Origin: Varanus komodoensis | Lineage: Eukaryota > Chordata > Lepidosauria > Squamata > Varanidae | NCBI RefSeq assembly: GCF_004798865.1 | Contig: NW_025336598.1 | Coordinates: 36,858,769 to 36,922,768, forward strand | Length of the DNA stretch: 64,000 bases | Direction: 5' to 3' | Shown: positions 36,090 through 46,825 of the stretch, piece after piece | Layout of the letters: each line of letters starts with the position of its first letter | Numbering within the stretch: position 1 is the first letter of the stretch | Translations under genes and position numbers: made by a program | Notes under the pieces: model-generated | Seen by the model: the letters and a program-made list of their open reading frames with translations, nothing else | Told to the model about the DNA's origin: nothing | Database searches by the model: none

Positions 36090-36245
36090 CCAGCTGTTTG
36101 GAACTTTCTCTCCAGGAGAGCGTTTCAGCTTTCCTTCAGTTATACAAAACTTTCCTTTTATGGAAGGCTTTTAGACAAGGACTGAGCAATCATCTTCCCT
36201 TTTTATATTTGAAAATGTACTTACTATTTTATATTGATTAATTCA
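36090..36245 (+). mobile_element. Small L2/CR1-type LINE C-terminal fragment
   Basis: The plus strand gives a GTFSPGERFSFPSVIQNFPF-like peptide (about 36098-36160), resembling the end of L2-type ORF2 in which LPREVR is followed by FRRQLKTFLF. Only about 150 bp can be matched by pattern, so the call is tentative. Confidence 0.4.
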
Positions 36246-36989
36246 AGGGTTTTTTTAAGGATTTCCAACACTTCTTTTTCACTAAATTGATAAGCCTTGG
36301 TTGAAGCCCATGGGATATGTTAAATGCCATCAAATTGCCTCTCACTTACTATAGGACACAAGAGGTTCAGACCGTGGTGCACTTGGACCAGTTAAGTACG
36401 ACAAGGGTGAAGGATTGGAAAACGTATTTTTATTCTTGAGAATACGTTCAATGAAAGTGAAATGGTGCTCAACCTCGGGAGCATGGTGGAGCCCCCTTTT
36501 ATACCCTATAAGACCAGGTAGCAAGAAGAGTTGCTTATTGGGTTGAAATTTCCACTGGGATGGCTGGTTGGTACATTTGAATCCATACGATCTCCATGCA
36601 CACCTGAAAGGCTACTCTACCTTAGGGCTGAGGTGGAGGCTTTCGGACAGGAGAATGCTCAGTCTCTGGCCGTTGGCGATTCTCCGTTGTTGTGTGACTG
36701 CATGGTAGGTTCTCCATTGTTGTGTGTATGCGTGGGACATGACTAGCTGGCTTCTGTCTAATGTTGGCCAACCAGGTATGTCCTGCAGACTGACTGCCCT
36801 GTCCATGGCAGCACTGCTCAGCTCCACCGGCTAGGTACTAAAACATCAACAAACAAAAACATTGGAATCCGACAGATCGATGGATATGGGCAGCCCTAAA
36901 TTTTATTCCAGGTGCATGGAGAAGATGCTGTGCAGGAATGGGTGATGGGACCACGTAGCTATTCTGGAAGTAACACCCAATACACATGG

Positions 36990-37240
36990 AGGTTCACCAG
37001 TGTGGCGCAGTGGTTAAGAGCATGGGACTGGGACTCAGACGATCTGGGTTCTAGTCCCCGCTCAGCCATGGAGCCCACTGGGTGACTTTGGGCCAGTCGC
37101 AGACTCTCAGCCCAACCTACCTCACAGGGTTGCTGTTGTGGGGATAAGATGGAGGAGATGTAAGCTGGCTTGAGCCCTTTGTAGGAAAAAGGCAGGATAT
37201 AAATCGAGAAATAAAATAAATAAATGAATAAATGAAGCAA
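36990..37240 (+). mobile_element. MIR/CORE-like tRNA SINE, nearly intact
   Basis: It begins ACCAGTGTGGCGCAGTGGTT, has an A box (TGGCGCAGTGG, 37002-37012), a B box (GGGTTCTAGTCCC, about 37046-37058), a CORE-like middle (GGTGACTTTGGGCCAGTCGC) and an L2-like tail ending in AAATAAAATAAATAAATGAA. Similarity to the copies at 53.15 and 56.97 kb is high, indicating a young subfamily. Confidence 0.9.
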
Positions 37241-37374
37241 TATCTAACTCAAAAGTGGATGGTATGTACAGCTTACCAATCTTGGTGCCATTATTTTATA
37301 CTTAGAAATGGAGCAGCTGCAGTTCTAAACCAATTTAAAAAGACTAAGAATAACAACTTTGAAAGAAACTGCCA

Positions 37375-37595
37375 TTGCCTGAGGTGCTCTTGGTGGATTT
37401 GGGAGCTCCAGGTTCTAGTCCCCACTTAACCATGAAGCTCAGTGCGTTACTTTGACCCAGTCCCTGCCTCTAGCCTAGCCTACCTCACCAGGCTGTTGTG
37501 AGGATAAAACGGGGAGGAAGAAGGCTGTGTAAGTTGCCTCAGGTTCCCGGCAAGCAGAAAAAGGTGGAACGTAAATACAACGAGTAGCGACCCTT
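37375..37595 (+). mobile_element. MIR/CORE-like tRNA SINE, older copy
   Basis: It shares CAGGTTCTAGTCCCCACTTA (B-box region), ACTTTGACCCAGTCCCTG and CTACCTCACCAGGCTGTTGT with the copy at 36.99 kb, but is more diverged and has a differently ending tail (AAAAAGGTGGAACGTAAATA). The two copies lie 135 bp apart in the same orientation. Confidence 0.78.
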
Positions 37596-38689
37596 GCATT
37601 TCTTTCTGCTTTACCGCTGTCCCCTGTAGGAGACTGCAGGATGCAGTATCATAAATGCAGCGTGCTGTATGGTGTGGGCAACACAGGTTTATCGAAGCTC
37701 TGCAGTTGGCGATGGAGAAAGCAGCCCCTGCTGAAGTTTCTTGGGATGCCTCCTGTTCAAAGGCCTGTCACTCTGCTGCATGGCCAGCTGGTGTGTGTGG
37801 TCAGTATGTGTGTGGAGAGCAAGTGGTCCGTGAACTGGTCGGGTAAGAACGGTGCAAAATGGCAATTTCGGTGTGAGAATAGCTTTACACGAATCTTGTA
37901 CATTTCACATTAATCTGATCGTGACAGTCTAGAAGATTAGACCTTGAGAGGAAATCCTGTCACTTGTTAAATGCAGTAAGACTGGTAGAGTTTCAATACA
38001 GATGCTCTGAGAACCCAGAACACTAAGTCTAGAAATGGTTTATGTTATTTTATATTCTTGTTTTTCTACCGCAGCCTCTGCAGCTGAAGAAAATGACCCT
38101 CACCCAAGAAATGGTACTAGCCACTCCACTGTGTTGACGCAGGAGCTCTTTTCGGGTGAAACACAGAAAAGGCCGCCGTAGCCATTTGTTCTCTGATTAA
38201 CCTGCCTGCAAAAGTAGCAAGCAGCTACATTGCTCTCAGTGCATGCAGGCCAGGGCTCATGGGATAGCTAAGAATGAGAATTTTGAACAGTCCACAGCAA
38301 ATCCAAATGCTCAGCCAGGGCCTGCAAAGCAGCACCAAAGGGCGGAGCTTCTTGGGGCAAGTCAATGAAGCGGAGGAAGAAATGTGCAGTTTGTCCGGCT
38401 TCCAGAGCCTGTGCAGTACAGGAGCAATGCTTGCTTCCTCTCTGGTGTCAGGGCAGCCATCATTCCCATAAGGCCATGGGCCCTTACAAGTTGGCAGCGA
38501 GGAAAGTAGGGAGGAGGGCCAAGGAGGGCATTTAAATGACTGGAAAGAGTACTGAGACCAACACTCAGACCACTCAGAGCTGTGTTTGCCAGGCAAGCGG
38601 AAAAGAAGGGCTATTGTCTGATGAGAAAAAAAAACAGTTGCAACTCCAGACACAGAAGGTAGGGAGCAAGACACGCTCACCACCCATGG

Positions 38690-39010
38690 AGAATGGAGGG
38701 CTTCTCTACATGAGCGGGTTAACCTGCCCCTGTGGGGAGGTGCCTTTGTTTTCATTGTGGAGGAAAAATGCAAGGCTCCTTCCAAGGGTTTGAGCTTCTC
38801 TGCCTTTCTATATATTCCATTAATCAAGCACAACTTGGTGCCATGGCATAACTGCAGTACAGTGGGTTGCCCCCCTCCCCCCACACCTTTCACAGGGCTT
38901 TTGTTTCTGTTCATTCTGTTTTAAAATTTAACATCCAATTTCTCTTGTTCTAAAAATGCCCATGAAGAAGGCTGGAGAGGCCTTGGAAGACAACAACACT
39001 GTGAAAAGGC
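38690..39010 (+). repeat. Unnamed dispersed repeat, copy A
   Basis: About 320 bp that align by eye with 53370-53680. Shared landmarks in order are GGGTTAACC/GGGTTTACCCC, CCTTTGTTTTCATTGTGG, TTGCCTTTCTGTAT-like, TTAAAATTTAACATCCAATT and a GAAGACAACAACA motif. It has no frame of its own that I recognise. The family is not one I can name. Confidence 0.6.
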
Positions 39011-39687
39011 CCTGCAAATTTCTGTGAGAGTCCAGAAAAGCCCTAAGACTTGTCAGTCAATTATTTTGTATTTTATTTCTTATAAGGACCCAGAACTCAA
39101 ACAATCTGCTCCTTGGCTTTTCTTACAATTTCTGCATCTCTTCTCATACCCAGAATCATAGCAGCCTGCCTTATACTGTGTCAGAGGGTTCACACATCAT
39201 GCTAATCTACCCTGGAAATAAGCCACCATGGGTTTGGTGGTTCTGCAAACAACCCACAGTGCGCTCAACCGCCTATCAGGCTCACTGCGGGTTGTTTGCT
39301 GCTTCTTTCCCTTCCCTACTCCTAGTTCTTTTGTGGGGATTCCAGGGAACTACATGGCACAGCCTTGGCTGCTCCCTCCACCCCGATTGCAAGCCCTTTC
39401 TTGCTTGCTTCAGGTCTTTCCTCCATTAAACTCTTCTTTTTCCTGGAAGTCTAGATTCTGACAACCACTTTTCATGGTTTCCAGTTCGATAGCCAGTGAC
39501 GGTTCCTTCAAAGTACCCACGTGGCGCTTTGGAGGCTCCATCAGGGCTTGAAAAGCTTACAAAAATGAAAGGTTTGCCCATAATGTCTCCAGATATTGTA
39601 CATTAAAAATAGCCATACTTGCCTAGCTGTGGTGGTGTGCACATTTACACAATTGTAAAACTTGAGATTTTGACAGGTATCTATCAA

Positions 39688-39739
39688 AATGGGGAGCCTG
39701 GATTTTGACAGGTATCTGTCAAAATCCAGGCTCCCCATT
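39688..39739. repeat. Perfect hairpin with 24-bp arms and 4-base loop
   Basis: Arm 39688-39711 (starts AATGGGGAGCC) is an exact reverse complement of 39716-39739 (ends GGCTCCCCATT), with GTAT between. Immediately to the left, GATTTTGACAGGTATCTATC (39666-39685) is a near copy of the middle of the hairpin, so the structure probably arose by local inverted duplication. No promoter or host gene suggests a microRNA. Confidence 0.95.
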
Positions 39740-41256
39740 AACATGGGATTTTGACTGCACGGTGAACATTTTCCTCCCACAGGGCCATATAAAGGCGAGC
39801 TGTCAAAGCTCTTATTCACCAAAAAGGGGAATGGGATGCACTTTTGTACTTTCATGAAAACCTGGACTCTCAAGGAAAGCTGCAAGATCTGCAAGATCCT
39901 GAGGAGAGTTAAGGCAAAAAATAAAAATGAAAAATAAATAGAAAGCGCTGGAGAGGAGGAGAACAGAAAAAAACAAAAAAGAAAGAAAAAGATGAGCATC
40001 TCATCACCAAGGGGAAAATCTATTGGTCACCTCTGTTCTATGGATGGTTTGCCATGTGACAACTGTCAAGAGAAAGCAAAGGTTTGGTTTGCTTTCGGTT
40101 TTCAAAAGCACATTTTGGAGCCTCATGGGGTCAAAGTGCAGGGCTGGTAAGTGCTAACTTTGAGAGCAGGTCTCCCCTGGGACAGGGTCCAGCCGAGGCT
40201 TCCCATTGTTGCATCCATCGAACTGTGGACCTCGTCCAAGTGCACCTCTTTTGAAAGAAGTATAAAGCATGGGCACACATTGTCAGTGCATTAAAAAAAT
40301 TCCCCGCAGTTGCTTTGGGCAGATAACTAGATCGAGATATATAAACCCTGTGGGAGAGCCAGTCTTTCATCTAGCAGCACTTTATCTCGTTTAGCCCTGA
40401 GATAGATATCCTCCCTGGCCAACCTTGTCTACCCTCTTCTCCCCTCCCCGATTACAGGCACTATGAAGTTTTTCTGTCCCTGGTTTCTCCAACATGCCCC
40501 TATTTAAAATCTGGCACCAACAGGCCCCTATTTACTATCTTCTTCCTACAGGACTCTTTGCTGCCTCCCCTTTTGTCTCTGGCTTCACCTCCCGTGTGCT
40601 TTGACTTCTTCCCATTCCTCAGTCTCCTTCTGTGTCAAATTCTAATCCCAGCCAAATGGACAGCTTGCCTTTCCTTGCCTTAAAGAAGCTGGATTGGAGC
40701 CTGCTTTGCTTTCTGAACAAGTAGCTCAGTCCCTTGGAATGAAAAGCGACACATGCTCACTACGATTGGCATGCCCGTGCCGTACTATCCACAGAAAACT
40801 GCATGGATAACATGAAAGTCTCTTTTCTGAGGATGCGCACATGCCAAAGAAGGCATCGTACACCTAGGAAATTACACCTGAAGAATGGGTGAAAAGCTGC
40901 AACCTCATCTGTGTTTGAATTATGAATTTCTGTATCACAGTCATCAAACAATTTCCTCTGGTGGTAATACTCAGCACTGGGAAACAAATTTCTGTGTTTT
41001 GATTAATTAATGTAAATTCTATACAATTTTGAGACTCCTGCGTAAGTTGCAGTAAAACTGATTGCTCAACACGCTGGATTAATGGGGTCAAAGTTATGAG
41101 GAAAGGTAAACAAATTGGCAAATCGCAAAAGACTTGCTGGAAAAGGGGGAATGAAGACTTGTTCAGTGCACAGTTAAGGTGATCCTCATCCAAGTGCTGG
41201 GAGGCTGTTCCAGGGGACACTGGATGCTGTGGGGAAAAGAGACATACAGGCGTGCA

Positions 41257-41260
<4 letters not shown>
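39740..41260. other. Intergenic DNA with no recognised feature
   Basis: No gene or named repeat was recognised. Purine-rich and pyrimidine-rich patches occur at about 39900-39990 and 40430-40640. Confidence 0.45.
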
Positions 41261-41329
<69 letters not shown>

Positions 41330-41332
41330 AGT

Positions 41333-41363
<31 letters not shown>
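41261..41363. repeat. Compound dinucleotide microsatellite (AG)n-(CA)n
   Basis: A run of 33 AG units (41261-41326) is followed, after a seven-base spacer, by about 15 CA units (41334-41363). Long uninterrupted runs like these are usually length-variable between individuals. All open frames crossing it encode only dipeptide repeats and are not genes. Confidence 0.97.
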
Positions 41364-41364
<1 letters not shown>

Positions 41365-41589
41365 GGCTGTCTGCAGAGATCATCCCTGGATGAATGCAGC
41401 CAGGAACTACACCAGTCAGAGAGCTGATATAGTAAATTTCTTCCCATTGGAGGCAATCGAGTGGGTCAGAAAAATACACCTTCCGTGCTGCTTGATATGA
41501 AGCAGCAGGACTTCAGAAGCAGCATTTCCTGTGCCAGGTGCTTTCCCATCACTGCTTCCTACCTGCCATGGGCTAACACCTGTCATGTT

Positions 41590-41777
41590 TTATTCTCCCA
41601 ATATTTTAACAGTTAATTCATTTTATCCTTGTTTTTATCATTATCTATTGGATGCTGTCTGTTGTCATTGTTATGATTGCTTTGTTTTTGGTTTTTCTGT
41701 TTTTTGTAAGCTGCTCAGAGACTTTTAGCACTGGGATGGCATATAATTTTTTTAAACAAAATAAATAATAAACAAAT
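41590..41777 (+). mobile_element. L2/CR1-type LINE 3' untranslated tail
   Basis: T-rich sequence leads into GTAAGCTGCTCAGAGACTTT (about 41707-41726), GGGATGGCATATAATTTTTT and a terminal AAATAAATAATAAACAAA run. This is the standard 3' end of an L2/CR1-type LINE (GAGCTGC...GGGCGGTATATAAAT...AATAAATAAA). No coding part remains upstream. Confidence 0.72.
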
Positions 41778-42659
41778 CTCCAGCCCCACAAGAATTCTGC
41801 TGCATACAGGGATCTTCAATAAAAATAAAGTTATTTACATAAAAACACTGGTATCTTTTTTATTCTCCCCCATATCTTAACTAGTCCTGGAGGGTGCATG
41901 AATGTCACTTGGTCATGAAATAATTGGAAGAGGCACACTTTGTTTGGCTACCCGGAGGTCTTGTGGCTAACCTTATTAGTTAAATTAGCAACCGCGATTC
42001 CTCCTCAGGAATATTAGCCTCTTAGAAGAGCACACTGAGATTGAAATATTGTTTGTCCTCAAATAAATTGTTCCTGTTGTTCTTCTTCTGCTCCTTTTTC
42101 CTTGTTTTAAATAGCACAGCAGACATGGAAGAGCAACTGTCTCTCTTCCCTCTAAATTCTGCTTTCATTTTAAATATTGAATGTCTGCCCAATGCCATCG
42201 TCTGAAATGTCCATACAGCTAGGACTTTCATGAAAAATTCATCTCCGCCACAGCAACTTGATAAAGCCCCAAACTGGCAGCTTTACAGACAACACAATTG
42301 CAATTTCCCCCTGTAGCAGGAGCAATAGCAGCAAACGCCAAACTGTTTCTAAAAGCGAAAATATGCCATCTCCTGCACACAAGAACAACTTATTTCCCTC
42401 CTTGGCTTTTGAAGAGCATCCCTTTTCCGTTATTTGATCGTGCATCAGGTGTGAATAGAAAAAGACTGGTCGTTCAAATGGAATCACATTTGACTATTAG
42501 GAACCACCTAATACAATGAATGCCCTTCTCCACGTTTTGAAAGCAGTCTTGTGTGGCCTAAAGTAAAAAGAAAAAGAAACAAGAACAAGCTGGGGAAGAT
42601 GAGAAATCCTTGGTCATTCTTTTATAGGTCTCACTTTTTCTCCTTCACTCTTTGCCTCA

Positions 42660-42745
42660 GTGGAAATAGCTCAGTGGTTTAGATTACTCTGCAACAAAGA
42701 GTGGAAGGAACAGAGATAGAGGAACAGAAGAACATCATTCAGAAT
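42660..42745 (+). mobile_element. tRNA-head SINE fragment (tentative)
   Basis: GGAAATAGCTCAGTGGTTTA (42663-42682) resembles a tRNA A-box region and the head of the SINE family represented at 33.75 kb (TAGCTCAGTGG). The B box and body are not recognisable beyond about 42740. Confidence 0.4.
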
Positions 42746-43287
42746 GACCAAAAAGAGAATTAGGATGACTAGTATTACTAAGGCAAGTGGTAACTCCATC
42801 TTGTGTCCTGGCATACTCTTAAAATTTCTGCAAACAAATCTAAACAGCATGTGCTTGTTGCTTGGCAGACCTTCATGGATCAGGCCAAAAGATTTAGAAG
42901 AGCAGGAATTTTTTGTTTCCTACAAAAAGAGCTTCCATTGTTCAGCTTCCTTCTAGCAGGACCAAGTGACAGAGTTCTGGTTCTGGATATGAAGACAGGG
43001 AGTAGGTTTAACCCTAAATGGATGGGGTCATCTGGGCCCCACACCAGTGGTGCCGAGTGCTTTTCTTTCTCCCATTTGATCAAATGGGTGCCCTCCACTG
43101 GAAAAGCATCACTGTTCAGGAGAATGTTTTTACAAAGCCATGCCCAGATGAGCTGCGTGCTTTCTCAGTCTACCATTCAGGGATGCCCTGTTGATGGGCA
43201 GCTTGAAGGTCCCCACAACTCCCATTTCTTTCTCAGGGTTCTGGACTTGGACTGGACAGTCTTCCAGATAAAGCAGCTTACCCCAAC

Positions 43288-43372
43288 TGGGTGCCCTCCA
43301 GGTATTCTAGAGTTAGCTCCAGCTATTTCTGTTTGTCGAGAATACTAGGAGTTGTGGTCCCTAAATCTGGAA
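43288..43372. repeat. Degenerate foldback (MITE-like) element copy
   Basis: TGCCCTCCAGGTATTCTAGA on the left and AGGAGTTGTGGTCCCTAAAT with CTGG on the right are degenerate forms of the inverted ends seen in the 55.05-kb copy. The assignment rests on the shared CCTCCAG and GGAGTTGTGGTCC motifs. Confidence 0.45.
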
Positions 43373-45378
43373 AAACCCCAGTTGCAGAAAGCCACATAGA
43401 AGACGGCTTAGAATAGAGGACTGCTTTTTTCAAGCCTGAAAATAGAAGATGGATTGACTTTCTTCAGTGCTTAGTTGGGGGTGTGAAGAAATTGGCTATT
43501 CCACCAAGTTTTGGGAAGCTATGTCTGAGTTTTTGGCTCAACTGTGTTGTATTTCATTTTGGTAGATGCCTTTTAGATGATGAATAAAACTCCCCTGTTC
43601 ACATACCGAGTTGAAAAGATGAGGGGTTTTCATTCTCTTCCTTACATCAAAATGGCACAGCAACGGAAATAACATATCAGCCACTAGAAGTATATTGAAC
43701 ATTGGCAATAAAAATAATACTGTTCACCGAAAGTGGATGAGAGCACTATTTACAGTATGTGGATAGCAGAGATTACCAAGTTTAGTAAAATGCCTGCTTT
43801 TCAGCTGCGATTGAAGCAAAAGCTTTTTATTTTGGAGCGCTGTCCCTAATCCATCCAACTTCTAAAAGCACAAAAGCAGCACCAAACAAAGAAGAAAGGA
43901 AGGTGGACTTAGTGCCAGCAAGCAGGTTTACCTGAAAAGTGCTTGGCCACAGGAATCTTCCCTGCATTGTTTCCCTCTGCAGCCTGCTAGTAGGCAAGCA
44001 GAGGCGCGGGCGAGTGGCTTCCGCTTGTGCCATCCAGTCAGGACTCTGGAGCAGAGCTCCAGGGCCTGGCTCAGAAAACTAAGTGAAGGGGAGATGGGGG
44101 TAGCTTCTAAATGTGGCAGGGCTGCCGGATGAGCAATAATACACTCCATCATCTAAACAGCTCTCTCTGCCCTCTAAAAGTGCTGTTCATTGGTCCATTT
44201 AGTTTCTATATTATAGCTGACACGCTCTGGGTTCACAAAGTAGAAGTCCATGCCTAAGATGACTGTGGCTGCACCAGCCTCCTGCGCTTGATTCCCCACC
44301 TTGCACAGGGAAGAATCTAGGTGCAGCATCCATCACCTGCTCTGTGGGACATTCCAGGGCAGAAGACCATGGCTCCATCAGACTCCAACCCTGAGAGCCC
44401 CCACCCCATGCTGCAGAATTAGACCAGGAGCCCTTTATATGACAGACTGTTCCCAAAGGGAATGGGATTAACTGCAGCCCCAACCAACCAGCCTCCATAA
44501 AGCCGCAAAAGACCTTGGCAGCTGAGACGAAACTCAGTTTAGTAGCGCTCCTGCTGCATTGCCTCTGCTTCATTTGACATTCCCCACCTTTCAAGTAAGT
44601 GTGGCTGACACATGCAAGAGCTTCTGTGAAACTGGGAGTGAGCAAACAGGGTGTCCTTTCATTAATACCAAAGTGTCCTTTTCAGGTTAATGCGTGTCCA
44701 TACAGCTGGAAATGTTTTGCCTTTAAGTATGCTCTTTAAGCACATGCCTTTAAATATGTCTCTAAGCATACTCCACTGCTGTTGAATATATTTTTTCAGG
44801 AATCCAGTGTCAGTATTTGATATCTGATGTTATTTTGTACTGATAGCCTATTCTGTCACCTGGCATCAGAGAGCTGACAGTATTTGATGTTTGGTTAGCT
44901 GCAGCACTTGACAATAAACACCCATTTGGAATAGGTATCCCTGACCAAAGAGTCTTTGGTTCCTTCTTAGATGAGAGCACTTAGGAATGTTAAGGAAGCC
45001 AAATAAAGGGCAGGAAAATTCCTTTAGTAGGGGACAACATTGACTGCAGGTTGGCCAATGATGTCTCTGATATTTAAGAGGCTATATCTAAGGTTATAAC
45101 CAACAGTAGAATTTTATGCACGATTTTATACAACCATTATTTGGTAGCTGACCTTATACATTATACAGGTATTATATTAAAATAAACATTGAGCAGCACA
45201 GAAGAAAAAGAATCATACAGCAATTCTGACTCTTTTTTTCCTTAGCAGATTTCATTTTCCATGGTAAGGAAGAAGATGAAAGAAGTGGTGGGAAGGGCAG
45301 AGAAAGAGCAAAGGAAGAGTGGATGGGTTCACATGACATGCCAATTCGCCATGGGCTGGCACTCACAATAGCCTATGG
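43373..45378. other. Intergenic DNA with no recognised feature
   Basis: Unique-looking sequence without recognisable gene, RNA or repeat. An open frame of 144 codons on the minus strand (44211-44645) resembles nothing I know. Confidence 0.45.
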
Positions 45379-45555
45379 TGTCTTACAAACCCAGATTGGT
45401 CCCTACGGGGTGGCTTCTTTGAAGACAACAAGCCACATGTCTTACAAACCCAGATTGGTCCCTACGGGGTGGCTTCTTTGAGGACAACAAGCCACGTGTC
45501 TTACAAACCCAGATTGGTCCCTACGGGGTGGCTTCTTTGAGGACAACAAGCCACC
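45379..45555. repeat. 59-bp minisatellite, three copies
   Basis: Three tandem units start at 45379, 45438 and 45497, each beginning TGTCTTACAAACCCAGATTG and ending CAACAAGCCAC plus one variable base. The units differ at only a few positions, so the array expanded recently. The 59-bp period is not a multiple of three and no gene crosses it. Confidence 0.95.
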
Positions 45556-45556
45556 C

Positions 45557-46820
45557 TGACAACTCATGAGCTGTTTGGGGGATGTTGTGCCAGTGATGGA
45601 CTCCTGTGTCATCCAAATCCAGCCTGACTGACCCCTTTCTGGAGACTGAGTGGGTGACTCATTTGGCAAAAGCTGGAAAAGCAGCTGCTCTTACCAAGCC
45701 TGCCCGGGAACCTGCCAGCACACTCCCCTACAGGTTCCCAGTTGGCACTGGGGGCAGCTGGCACCTGCTTGCAGTCCTTCCTGTTGCAATTGTGAGCTGA
45801 TTCTGGCTTGCTGCCACTTTTTCCCACTGTGCTTTTTCCCCAGCGCTGGTGAGAGCCAAGTGCTTGCTTCCATTTCTGTTTTTCATGTATATATAGAAAA
45901 TGCCATCAAGCAGTGATTCTCCTCCAAGAGGAACTCAAGCAAAATAACGCTGCTCCTTGAGCTCCTCGGTTCTTGGGGAACCTGGGAATGCTGACAGTAT
46001 ATTTTTATTTATCCTAATGTTCTTGATGTCAACTGCTTTTAACCCATTTTGTGAAATGTGAAAAATAGGTACTTCCAGTAAGGGTCTAGCTTGTGGGTGC
46101 CAGGCATGAAGAATCTGCTTCATGGAGATTCCCTTCAGATGTACTACTGTCTGGTAGCACCAAATGCCACAGGTCACTTGTTAATGGAAAGGCACTTAGA
46201 AAACACGTTGGCATCACTTGCTTCATTCTCTGGGAACATCTGACGTAAGGCAACTTCTGAATTACACCTTTGCTTCCAGGATTAAACTTCAAAGAGCTAC
46301 TGAAGGACTTCCTAGAAAACAAATGGCAATAAAGCTGAAATGTCAGAATGGTAAAAGCAAAGTATGGTTCTTTGTATGAAGATTGCTGCCGAAAGAGAGA
46401 GAGAGAGAGAGATGCAGGGCGAGGGAAGCAAATATCTATCATCTTCTCCCAGCCTCTCCAATTCAGCTGCAGGCATTACTTGAATTCGTCTCAAAATGCT
46501 CTATAAATACTGGAACATGGCATGTTTGCTTCTTGATGCTCTGTAAGCCCTTCTGGGGTTGCTCCCTGCGATGGATCCTGATGAACAACCCAGCAGAGCA
46601 AAGGATTCTCATATTTGTTTTCAAGAAGCACAGTTTTTTAAACAGAGGACATCCAGGCCGTGCATGTTTTTCATTTCCAAGGGAAAGTTTGTGCATGTGT
46701 CTTCTATTAATAATTTACGAAGAACATGTAAGTTTTCAGCAGACTTTAAACGGAAAGCTCTCATGAAATATACATCTGCAGTTGGAAACCAAGGATAGTG
46801 GGAGTGGCTTAAATGCGAAC
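45557..46820. other. Intergenic DNA with no recognised feature
   Basis: No gene or named repeat is visible. A short GA run lies at about 46396-46411. Confidence 0.45.
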
Positions 46821-46825
46821 GTTGT

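Noticed and set aside
39688-39739. microRNA precursor
   Set aside because: A perfectly paired stem with a 4-base loop and 24-bp arms is too short and too perfect for a typical animal precursor, and no transcript context is visible.
41163-41500. Open frames encoding Arg-Glu, Ser-Leu or Thr-His dipeptide repeats
   Set aside because: They are translations of the AG/CA microsatellite. The same applies to frames over 60505-60814.
45379-45555. CRISPR-like array
   Set aside because: The 59-bp units are directly adjacent with no unique spacers, in a vertebrate genome; it is a minisatellite.
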